From positions 1 to 15,570 of the forward strand of contig JWZX01002805.1 in NCBI GenBank assembly GCA_001275005.1: a DNA stretch of 15,570 nucleotides. Reading direction: 5' to 3'. The DNA is from Chrysochromulina tobinii. Its lineage: Eukaryota > Haptophyta > Prymnesiales > Chrysochromulinaceae. Positions 8,001 through 14,460 of the stretch are shown here, in pieces. The position numbers and the translations under genes were made by a program. The notes under the pieces are model-generated. The model did not search any database. It was not told the DNA's origin and worked only from the letters and a program-made list of their open reading frames with translations. Each line of letters starts with the position of its first letter. Positions within the stretch are counted from its first letter, which is position 1.

Positions 8001-8513
8001 ACGGACGCAGAGCAATCTCTTGGGAACACCGGGTACATGGCTGGCGTCAACCAGCCCGGCGTCAGCTATCAGTACCTCACCTCGATCCCGTCGCGTTGGG
8101 AGTCGGATAAGAGTCCCTTTTGGGTCCTGACGAAGACGAAGCAGCCACACGCGGCGACGCAGCTCGCGCAGAGCGGCTACGCGCCGCTCCTCGCTCCGTA
8201 TGTCCTGGTGGGCCTCGGGCATATGCAGGGCTACGTCGAGGAGCTCGCCGTTGGGCTGCCTGCAGGGCAGGTGCGCTCCTTCCAGCAGGCGATCATCCCC
8301 AACTCGCGGCTCGTCGTGCTGCCATACCCGTATGACGAGCCCTCGCGCTGGGAGCTGCGCCTTTATCTCGAGGCGCGCCAGCAGCTGCACGTCTTCCTCG
8401 CCTTTTGTGCAGCACTGCTCGCACTCGGCATGCTCGTGGTCATCCTGGAGGTGCGCGAGCGCATCCAAGACTCGCGCGAGAAGCGCGCCCTCGCCCCGGC
8501 CTTACCACTTTGA
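5034..8513 (+). CDS. ITFG1: ITFG1/TIP-like FG-GAP membrane protein with proline-rich N-terminus
   Basis: From the first ATG the protein is 1,159 residues, against about 610 for human ITFG1. Residues up to about 220 are a hydroxyproline-rich-type Pro/Ser domain. The ectodomain then has FG-GAP-like blades with calcium-loop motifs: DYDSDNFVD (5805-5831), DFDGNGQLD (5961-5987), DLNGDMRPD, DLNGDCRGD, DMDADGLID and DLYEDGVWD. The C-terminus matches the ITFG1 pattern: a GYVEELAVGLPAG block, IIPNSRLVVLPYPYDEPSRW, one membrane helix (about 8385-8453), then a short basic tail with REKRA. Two Gly-rich loops interrupt the ectodomain (6922-6960 and 7757-7850). The family is a type I surface protein, yet no signal peptide is visible after this ATG, so a 5' exon may be missing. 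MGNGQS fits an N-myristoylation pattern, probably by chance. Confidence 0.85.
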   Translation: MGNGQSHPPPAIPPPSPMIPPSLPPPFHPPPPPWSPPSQPPPSPPPSPLPSPPPPPPPPPLPLPPGPPPSQPPPSPPPSPSPSPPPSSPPPPPPPSLPPPSPPPPPPPSSPPPSSPPPPPPLSPPPSQPPSPFPSLPPLSPPPPLPPPSPPPCPPPPTPPPSPPCDPPSLPPPSPPPPSLPPSPYPPPPLPPPPAQPPSEPPSPLSPAPCPPPPLPEIVLPADLAQRVTGTHWSARLQPVTYDLGLRDMRGALLAFADYDSDNFVDLFMASPTPEESLQTWTWRGDVKDGKFELQRQWRVRGLVGLIPGDFDGNGQLDAVAITAHERCAGVGALRMHLCDHSLGCATAVDGSEEEARAALEATALPMDGGAMMSQPLALDLNGDMRPDLLAMWAPLDDDCRLGKVEARAWLNLWNGPSGFERIHPFMQRLLHNTTAEHAPWPVAPPVPPPPWRAFRWPWDRADGGPGSLTSAPVADIQFAVPNSNANVDLNGDCRGDLVVVALPPGAWQHSWGASGASSSSATGAAPIGCERLACRLLVWLQQVRRSPEPDAEDAAAAPNASGSGESYSGGGEERWLREPSLNLTLPVGASQLSYADMDADGLIDIVFLAPAFLAPVEAGGEARKDDAIRGGGGGGGSGSGGAVLHVWYAQLVRRPSSADEPMPEASCRPPPRGISRAGELCAVRPDEELTFFRRVFLLPRGWSVGDGGGAGARTGGLPTRPTTLSIADFFLDGYPEVLLPLVAPPEWEIGHDGRSRYAGRGCKAGERCLALLHNDDRMRCDESPLRAYSRFPFLEATSRESASPTDTLQEPSLGDSDGARLYPLLAHAVVGAFFDLYEDGVWDVLVGYPNGTIEAWRQPAGGLDRYFLKVVTSNGACTPAPLDGKLVMPASFEFPFELPFGLSQLLGGGGGGGSGGGGGSGGGGSDGNGGGRGGDDDSMLGTSNSIQGGGRAVTLLPGTSLPRNVDGVPARSLAEDGADASAGRCYEATDAEQSLGNTGYMAGVNQPGVSYQYLTSIPSRWESDKSPFWVLTKTKQPHAATQLAQSGYAPLLAPYVLVGLGHMQGYVEELAVGLPAGQVRSFQQAIIPNSRLVVLPYPYDEPSRWELRLYLEARQQLHVFLAFCAALLALGMLVVILEVRERIQDSREKRALAPALPL
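5055..5690 (+). repeat. CCN-rich low-complexity tract encoding the proline-rich domain
   Basis: About 630 bp of C-rich sequence with strong strand asymmetry encodes runs of PPPP, SPPPP and PPPSPPPS with Gln, Leu and few charged residues, like extensin or pherophorin-type hydroxyproline-rich glycoproteins. Because of the repeated GCC/CCG/CTC triplets, the other plus frame (5006-5761, Ala/Ser-rich) and the minus strand (5739-4732) also stay open; those are shadows. Confidence 0.9.
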
Positions 8514-8896
8514 GCGTCGTCGGATGTCGTGTGTGCTCACCGGAGAATTAGGCAGTCGCCGCTCGGGAGCGCTCTCGGTAACGCATTGATGTAGGTTTAA
8601 AATCAACAATCGGCCGATCTCGTCCTGTGTGCCCCTGATCTGGCTACATGTATGATCCGATTTCCGAAATCTTACCGAAATCCTCTCGTCGATTCGCGAA
8701 AATTCGCGATTGGCGATTCCCAGCGCGGGCTGCCGGTTTTTTACCGGTCGCTCCGGAGGCGCGTGCGTCGCGCGTGGCGCCAACGGGTGGTCGGCGCAGC
8801 GCGTGCTTGCCGAGATCTCGCAGGCCAAGACCGGGTTTTCTGCGGACTCATTTTACCGTTTCGTCGCAAAAACCCCATCATCATCCTCGTCGCTGA
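8514..8896. other. Intergenic region before the acidic-protein gene
   Basis: 383 bp without a credible gene. It has a lower-GC patch around 8590-8720 with CCGAAATC repeated and the dyad TCGCGAA-AA-TTCGCGA near 8694-8710. A second small dyad, CCGGT-TTTTT-ACCGG, lies at 8733-8747. The region should hold the 3' flank of the ITFG1-like gene and the promoter of the next gene. No specific element can be named with confidence. Confidence 0.5.
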
Positions 8897-10030
8897 ATGG
8901 GGAAGACCGCGAAGATGGTGAAGCGATCCAGAGAAGCAGAAGCGGCGCTTTCCATTGAGACGATGCTCAAAGGCATCTTCTCATCGACCGACGGAGAGCC
9001 GGCGGAGAAATTGATCCGTGCTAGTGCTCTTTGGGACGAACTTGAAACAGCACTTGAGTCGGTCCCTGACTTCTTTGCGCAGGTCAAGCCCTACGTTGAC
9101 TCACTTGATGCAAGCGACGAGCAAGACAAGGAGCTCAAAGAGTTGTATGAGGAATACGCGGCCAAGTCTGGCGAGGAGCTCAACGACGAGATCAAGGAGC
9201 TACGTTCGAACAAGGTTTTTAGCAAGCGGGAGGCCAAGGAGCTCATCGAGCTGGCGGACGCCGAGCGCAAGCGCTTTCTCTTCGTGCGGATCCTGGTCAT
9301 CGCCATGGAATCGGCGGAGGGGGAGGAGGGAGATGGTGAGGAGCAGTACGGCGAGGAGGGTGGCATGGGGGGGCCTGATATCAACGAAGAATTCATCGCA
9401 TCCCTCACGGAGGAAAAGTGTGCCGAGAGAGTGAAGGAGAAGAAGGCCGGGGGGAAGGAGGAGGAGGAGGAGGAGGAGGAGATCAATCTAGGAGATAATG
9501 TGGCGGAATGGGTCTGCGGCCTCCCGACCACCCAGCTGCAGGAATTGTGCGAGGGGCGCGGCATCGAATGGAAGTCGCTGCCAACTGGGCTTCGACTTCC
9601 TCTGGTGCAGGGGTTGCTGCGTGGGATGCTCGAGGCTGAGGAGGAGGGTGAGGAGGAAGAGGGCGAGGAGGAAGATGATGAAATTTACGAGGAGGAGGAC
9701 GAGGAGGACGAGGAGGACGAGGAGGACGTCGAAGAAGAAGGCGAGGAAGAGGAGGGAGAGGAGGAAGACGAGGACGAGGACGAGGACGAGGACAAGGAGG
9801 TGGAGGCCCCGACGAAAAAGTCGAAGACGGTATCGACGCTCGCCGAGCTCGCGGCGTCGGCGTCGGCGTCGGCGGATAAGGCGAAGCTGGGGTTGGGCGC
9901 TGGCCCGATGCCGACCTTCGGCGCCGCCGGCACTCAACCGGCGTTCGGCGCTGGCAAGAAGGATAAAGGATCGAGCAGCTCGACCGGTGAGAAGACCGGT
10001 GAGGAGCCTGCCGAGTGCAAGCAGCAGTGA
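8897..10030 (+). CDS. Acidic protein of unknown function with SAP-like motif and Asp/Glu tracts
   Basis: A 377-residue protein that I do not recognise as a whole. Residues 1-140 are predicted largely helical and charged, with a basic start (KMVKRSR). Residues 202-247 (VAEWVCGLPTTQLQELCEGR, then GIEW...LRLPLVQGLLRGML) resemble a SAP domain, a helix-turn-helix that binds DNA or RNA: leucine-rich helix, LQELCEGRGI turn, then a second helix. Acidic runs occupy about 187-195 and 246-303. A Lys cluster PTKKSKT (305-311) could be a nuclear localisation signal. The tail has two FG motifs (PTFGAAG and PAFGAGK), as in nucleoporin or karyopherin-interacting proteins. Third-position GC is lower in the N-terminal half than in neighbouring genes. 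A chromatin or RNA-associated nuclear protein is a guess. It converges on the BRCT-GNAT gene. Confidence 0.75.
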   Translation: MGKTAKMVKRSREAEAALSIETMLKGIFSSTDGEPAEKLIRASALWDELETALESVPDFFAQVKPYVDSLDASDEQDKELKELYEEYAAKSGEELNDEIKELRSNKVFSKREAKELIELADAERKRFLFVRILVIAMESAEGEEGDGEEQYGEEGGMGGPDINEEFIASLTEEKCAERVKEKKAGGKEEEEEEEEINLGDNVAEWVCGLPTTQLQELCEGRGIEWKSLPTGLRLPLVQGLLRGMLEAEEEGEEEEGEEEDDEIYEEEDEEDEEDEEDVEEEGEEEEGEEEDEDEDEDEDKEVEAPTKKSKTVSTLAELAASASASADKAKLGLGAGPMPTFGAAGTQPAFGAGKKDKGSSSSTGEKTGEEPAECKQQ

Positions 10031-10331
10031 ATTTGCGTTGAATACTCTATGTCACAGGCAGGTGGATCACTGCCGTACAGTGTGCAGGATGGGGGGCGGT
10101 GGGGGCGGGGGCAAACCGGAACGGCGGAAGATGATACGCTCGCCGGTGGTCCGTGATTCGCGATTCGAATCCGTACACGCCATGGTACACGCGGTATCAG
10201 TAAAACGCGTAAAATTAACCGTGGAGTACATCTAAACTGCTTGAGCTGGAGTGGACTGCCCGCCACCCGCCGTACGGGACCGTTCCGAACGGACCGTTTG
10301 GGACGAATTCCGACGTGTCCTCAAGACACTC
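10031..10331. other. Convergent 3' region with a G-rich run
   Basis: 301 bp between two genes transcribed towards each other, so both 3' ends lie here. At about 10090-10112 the plus strand has several runs of four to six G in close succession, able in principle to form a G-quadruplex. GTACACGC is repeated near 10173-10195. Near the minus gene's stop, the dyad CCGTTC-C-GAACGG (10280-10292) sits between two direct copies of GGACCGTT (10277-10284 and 10291-10298). Confidence 0.5.
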
Positions 10332-11879
10332 TCAGAGCCGCTTCATCATGGCCTTCGAGCTGCCAAAGGGATCGCGCACCAGGGCCCACTGCTGCGGCGT
10401 CAGGCTAGTCTCCGGCACCACGTCGCTTGACCGCTTGCGCTTGCACCCTGCAGGGCCGGCCCGGCTCGCTCGCCGCCTATCCTCCGCAGAGGGCTCGGCA
10501 GTCGTGGCAGTCCGATCGTCGACTCGGACGTTGCCGTACCCCTTCTTGCGCCAAAAGTCGACCGTGTCGAGCCCGGCGAGCGCCACCACGTGAGTCACAC
10601 CCTGTGCACACAGCCAGCCTTCGACAGCCGCGAGAAGCCTCGAACCGAGGCCTCGCCCCGCGTAGCGCGGGGCGACAGCCAAGAGTTGGAGTTCACAGAA
10701 GGCGGCGGAGGGGTGTGGGATGAAGGTGCATGCACCGTAGAGCAGTGCGCCATCGTCCCCTGCCCTGGTGACGCCCCCACTCTCTTGCGTGCGGCTGGCC
10801 ACCGCCGTCCGGGCTCCACTGCCGTGAACCAGGAGCTGTAGAAAGTCGCCATCCTTGGGGCGCCGTCGCGGGGTTAGTGCAGGGTGCCTCGGTGAACGCG
10901 CGTCTCGGAGGTCGACATTGCATGCGGGCAGCCGCTGCCGGTAGAGCCGGATCGCAAGCGCCTCCTTGAGCGTGAAGTCGCCGGCCGTCTCCGGCGCTGG
11001 CGGCGGGAGCAGGCGGCACTCGGAGGCGAGAGATGAGCGCTCATCGGCCATCGTGCTCGCGATGATTTCTTCGGAGTCGGAGGGAGGGACGGCGGTGAGG
11101 TGCGCGGCGCTTGCGGCTGTATGCGCTGCCGACTCACTCTCGCCCGTGGCGTCGAGCGACAACGTCCCACGCCGCGGGCGCTTCGGCAAGGGCGGGGGCG
11201 GTGCAGCCGTGAAGGTGGCCGCTCGGCGACGTGCAGGTATGGAAGGTGCAGCAGCAGCTTTGGCGTTGGCGGGTGCGGTGACGGGGCCGAGATCGGCTGC
11301 AAATGGCACGGCGGGCGGCGGTGGAGCACCGTCTTCGTTCTCCTCGCTGGATGCGACGGTCTCGTCCTCATCGCGTGTGCTCGCGCCTCCTCGCATGATT
11401 TGCTCAAGCAACCATCCCTCGTCTGCACCCCAGAGCGCTTCGCGCCACGGATGTAAGCGAGTGACCATCAAAGAGCCCACGTCACGGCCTTGCCGCACTG
11501 TCGCACCTGCATCGCGCAAGAGCTCGACGAGGTCTGCTGCCGGGACTGTGGTAGGTCCACGCACCACCACCTCAAACCCCGCCAGCGCGGTCCCGCCCCC
11601 AGCAACGCGAGCACGACGGCAGCCGGGAACGTCTGCAACAAGCTCGAATGGGCTCGGATCGATCGCCTTCCGAACCTTGAAACATTCGCTCAAGTAGGCC
11701 GAGCTGACCACCCACTGCCCTCGAGCGACCGCGCTGAGGAGCTTGAGCGTGCGCCTCACGGGCATGCCGGCTACGCAGATTTCGGTGCCAGGCGGCAGCT
11801 GGGCCTCGAGACGGCCACGCAGCTGCACGTAGCGTGAGCGTGTCGGCTCGTCGTCGATGCCCGTGATAATCAAGGCCAT
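10332..11879 (-). CDS. Tandem BRCT - GNAT acetyltransferase fusion protein
   Basis: 515 residues from the ATG at 11879, chosen because MALIITGIDD begins the first BRCT fold. The frame opens further to 12086, but that extension is basic, unstructured and would run almost to the divergent gene's start. BRCT 1 is about 1-95, with VRRTLKLLSAVARGQWVVSS resembling the pattern of phosphopeptide-binding C-terminal BRCT pairs (MDC1, MCPH1, PAXIP1); Tyr replaces the usual Trp in its last helix. BRCT 2 is about 99-165 with Trp156. A disordered Pro/Ala linker with a basic PKRPRRG patch (232-238) follows. The GNAT domain is about 300-455: ELQLLAVAPRYAGRGLGSRL includes the acetyl-CoA loop R-Y-A-G-R-G-L-G, and FWRKKGYG closes the fold. 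Likely a nuclear acetyltransferase recruited to phosphorylated chromatin or DNA-damage proteins; the substrate is unknown. Confidence 0.82.
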   Translation of the reverse strand: MALIITGIDDEPTRSRYVQLRGRLEAQLPPGTEICVAGMPVRRTLKLLSAVARGQWVVSSAYLSECFKVRKAIDPSPFELVADVPGCRRARVAGGGTALAGFEVVVRGPTTVPAADLVELLRDAGATVRQGRDVGSLMVTRLHPWREALWGADEGWLLEQIMRGGASTRDEDETVASSEENEDGAPPPPAVPFAADLGPVTAPANAKAAAAPSIPARRRAATFTAAPPPPLPKRPRRGTLSLDATGESESAAHTAASAAHLTAVPPSDSEEIIASTMADERSSLASECRLLPPPAPETAGDFTLKEALAIRLYRQRLPACNVDLRDARSPRHPALTPRRRPKDGDFLQLLVHGSGARTAVASRTQESGGVTRAGDDGALLYGACTFIPHPSAAFCELQLLAVAPRYAGRGLGSRLLAAVEGWLCAQGVTHVVALAGLDTVDFWRKKGYGNVRVDDRTATTAEPSAEDRRRASRAGPAGCKRKRSSDVVPETSLTPQQWALVRDPFGSSKAMMKRL

Positions 11880-12109
11880 TCGAGCTGCCGCCGTCCGTCT
11901 CTGGCGGCGACCTCGACGAGCGGGGTCACCCAGAGTCGGGCGCCTTCCGTGGTTGAAAAAGCGTGGCAAATTTCGTGTCTGACGCGCATCTCGATGTTGT
12001 GACGTGCTTTTTTTCGAAGGAAGTTGCATTCTTTTGACGAAAGGTCTTGCAACGTCCAAAGGCGTCCTTCCGAAGCACTCGTTCATTCATTGCAGCTGGA
12101 CGTCATAGG
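11880..12109. promoter_or_regulatory. Divergent intergenic region, probable two-way promoter
   Basis: 230 bp lie between the chosen starts of the BRCT-GNAT gene (minus) and the Spinster-like gene (plus). The stretch at about 11950-12060 is lower in GC than its surroundings and has a run of seven T near 12009. The role is inferred from divergent orientation. No TATA box or named factor site is evident. Confidence 0.45.
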
Positions 12110-14114
12110 ATGCCGCTCCAGGGCGGACACGTGCTCGTGATGCTCACCGTGATCAACCTCGTCAACTTCATGGACCGCGGCATTACACCTGGCGCACCAG
12201 GCGAGTTCGCCACCTTTGTCAACATGAGCATGGGCGTGCCAATGGAGGGCACGGCCGTGTGGACGGGCGCCATCTTCTCGTCGTTCGTGTTCTTCTACTC
12301 GATCGCTTCGGTGACGTATGGACACCTGATTAATTCGCAGCCGGCCTTCCGGCTTCTCAGCTTCGGCCTGTGCGTGTGGGTGTACGCGCTCGTGGGTTCG
12401 GGGCTCGCCTACTTTTTACGACCGTGGACGCCGTTTGCCTTTTATTGGTATCTGCTGCACCGCGCCCTCTCCGGCGTGGGCGAGGCCGCGTTCCAGTGCA
12501 TCGTGCCGCCCTACATCGAGGACATCGCGCCGCCGGGCTCCAAGGCCCTGTGGCTCGGCTGCTTCTACACGGCCATCCCGTGCGGCACCGCCTTCGGCTT
12601 CGTCTACGGCTCGCTGCTCGCGCCAGGCCCGCCCGAATCGATCGGTTGGGGCTGGGCGTACCTGTTCGAGGCGATCGCGATGGCGCCGTGCGCCATCCTC
12701 GTCGCCTGGCTGCCCAAACCCGACGAGATCAGCCGGCGGCGCGCCGTCGTGGTGGGCGCACGCACCCGTCTGCTCGGCGAGGTATCTTCGGTCGGACCCT
12801 CGGTCACTCGGCACCGTGTACATGCCGACGGAGCCGTTTCGACGGACAGCTCGCTCACGTCGTCGCCCGTCGAGTCGCCGTACGAGTCGCCGTACGAGTC
12901 GCAATCGAGGGTGCCGCTGCCCGCCGAGCCCCTGCCAGCGCCGCACGCCGCCGCGAGCCACAAGCCCCACGCAGCGCTCGGTGGCGACGCCGTCGACGAA
13001 GCCAGTCTGGGCGGAGGCGTGTGCGCGAGCTCTGGCCACGAGTGCTCGTGCCTCGGCGGCACGTATGGCGAGCACACGGTGCTCTACCAGCTCGGCTGGC
13101 TGCTCACCACGCCAGTGTACGTGCTGCTCGTGCTCGGATACGCGGCGCAGACGGCCACGGTGATGGGCATCTCGACCTTCGGCCCCAACTTTGTGATCGC
13201 GCTCGGACTCTTCGAAAAGGAATCGACGGGCGCACTCGCCTTCGGCGCGTGCGCCGCGCTCGGCGGAGCGCTCGGCACGCCCCTCGGCGGCCTCCTCGCC
13301 GACTGGAACGCGCGCTCGAGCCTCGCGCGCTCGAGCGCCGCGGAGGGCGGCGCGCTCACGCCGCAGCGAGCGCGCCTGCTCGAAATGCGAGCGCTCATCG
13401 GCACGATTACGATGCTCATCACGATCGCGGGTGTCTCGATGGTCGGTGCTGGCCTCGTGCTCTACACGGGCCGGCAAGTCGGCGCATTCCTCGGCCTCAT
13501 CACGCTCGGGGTGGCGGGCACGTACGCCTGTTCCGCGGGCATCTCGCGAACAGTCATGAGGCTTGTGCCGCACGGGATGCGCTCCTTTGCACTGGCGTTT
13601 CAGGCGAGTGGCCTCGGAGTGCCACTGCTGTGGCATGCACTGATGGCCCTTGATTGCGCTCCTTTGCACTGGCGTTCAGGCGAGCGGCCTCGGAGTGCCA
13701 CTGCTGTGGCATGCACTGCTATGACCCTTCCGTTGCCTCTCATCCTTCGCCATCGTCCTTCTGCTCCCGCTCCAGACACTCTGCTTGCATGCACTAGGCG
13801 ACGTGCCCTCACCGCCCGCCGTCGGCATGCTTGCGACGCTCTGGGCGCCTTCGTGCGTGGGCCGGCCGAAGCCAGAGTGCCTCGGGCCGGAGCCGCACAA
13901 CTGGGACCAGCCATACACGCCGCACCAAAAGGGCGTGCTCCTCGTCCTGCTCTGCGCGGCCGTCTACATGCTCACCTGCTCAGTGTACTGGAGCCTCGCC
14001 TACACCCTCGTCGCGGTCGCCGAGCGACGCGAGCGGCGCGGGCGCCCGCAGAGCGGCTTCGAGCCGCTCCCCGGTGCGCCCACCATCAACGGCGGCCTGG
14101 CGGCGGTCGAGTGA
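12110..14114 (+). CDS. SPNS: Spinster-like (SPNS) major facilitator transporter, two exons
   Basis: Join 12110-13603 and 13776-14114 for a 610-residue membrane protein. The start at the first ATG gives MPLQGGHVLVMLTVINLVNF followed by MDRG, the Spinster TM1 motif (N-x-x-N-F/Y-x-D-R). Residues 121-170 (SGVGEAAFQCIVPPYIEDIA, then ...ALWLGCFYTAIPCGTAFGFV) match the family's TM4-TM5 region. A long hydrophilic central loop (about 205-320, with ESPYESPYES) separates the two six-helix halves. Removing the GC-AG intron joins RSFALAFQ to TLCLHALGDVPSPP, which aligns without gap to the SPNS RRSTAEAFQIVLSHLLGD region; the last helix is at about residues 545-565. Known SPNS proteins export lysophospholipids or sphingosine-1-phosphate from lysosomes or cells; the substrate here is unknown. 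Without splicing, the frame runs into unrelated Arg/Ala-rich sequence. Confidence 0.88.
13578..13718 (+). repeat. 76-77 bp tandem duplication across the exon-intron boundary
   Basis: Copy A (13578-13642) and copy B (13655-13718) begin TGCGCTCCTTTGCACTGGCG and end GGCATGCACTG, with only two differences: TTT to TT (a 1-nt deletion in B) and GAGTGG to GAGCGG. Each copy contains the exon end and its GC splice donor. A related ATG(G/A)CCCTT follows both. The 9-mer GCATGCACT recurs at 13633, 13709 and 13787, the last in exon 2, at spacings of 76 and 78. Confidence 0.95.
13604..13775 (+). other. GC-AG intron of the Spinster-like gene
   Basis: 172 nt with donor TTTCAG|GCGAGT and acceptor CCGCTCCAG|ACACTC after a pyrimidine-rich tract (CTTCTGCTCCCGCTCC). 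Phase 0. The donor matches the CAG|GTGAGT consensus except for C at +2. Support comes from the protein: the upstream frame ends with RSFALAFQ and the downstream frame, shifted by one, begins TLCLHALGDVPSPPAVG, and both belong to one continuous family motif. A second, weaker donor copy CAG|GCGAGC lies at 13680; using it would add 76 nt and shift the frame. Confidence 0.87.
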
Positions 14115-14460
14115 GATGATGTCAAGAGCAGCTTTTTGAAAGGAGGATCGAGCTTGCACAGATCGTTTTCACACGAACGATCTCGCCAGAGCTCGCAGCT
14201 CGCCCGCCCAAGCTCGTCCTCTCGTCCTTCCACTTTCCTATGTAAATATTTAATGCCGGAACGCGTCTTCGACGCTGGTCGGGCTCTCTGCTGTCCGATT
14301 CGATTCATTTGCAGCTGCTGGGCTGCGTGTCACGCCTGCCTGCAACACGGCCATAGGCGGTGCCGGCTCGCGCTGCCCTGTTGCTCGGCGATGCTGCTGC
14401 GCCTGGCTGCCTGAGGCGGCCGGCGCTGCTGCTGCTGATGATGATGAGGCGTCTGCGACG
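14115..14460. other. Intergenic region between the Spinster-like and FAS1-S1 genes
   Basis: 346 bp. A stem of 8 bp, AGATCGTT (14160-14167) with AACGATCT (14176-14183) and an 8-nt loop, lies 45 bp past the Spinster stop and could be a 3'UTR structure. An AT-rich patch TATGTAAATATTTAA lies at about 14239-14253. Short (GCT)n and (GAT)n runs occur at about 14425-14446. The downstream frame is open from 14254 but has no ATG before 14461. A promoter or 5' exon of the next gene is expected here but not identifiable. Confidence 0.5.

Noticed and set aside
7299-8468. 389-residue minus-strand frame
   Set aside because: Antisense to the ITFG1-like C-terminal region, with Arg/Ala-biased composition and no recognisable domain.
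8694-8710. TCGCGAA-AA-TTCGCGA as an E2F-type site
   Set aside because: The dyad is real, but it does not fully match the E2F consensus and nothing else supports cell-cycle control.
11880-12086. 69-residue N-terminal extension of the BRCT-GNAT protein
   Set aside because: Basic, unstructured sequence reaching nearly to the divergent gene's ATG; the BRCT fold begins exactly at the methionine at 11879.
12416-13669. 417-residue minus-strand and 427-residue plus-strand (12370-13653) frames inside the transporter gene
   Set aside because: Arg-rich shadows of a GC-rich gene; the transporter frame has the motifs and membrane segments.
12047-14119. 690-residue unspliced reading of the Spinster-like gene
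   Set aside because: After about 13603 it loses all family similarity and becomes Arg/Ala-rich, and its start is TTG. The GC-AG splice restores a gapless family match.
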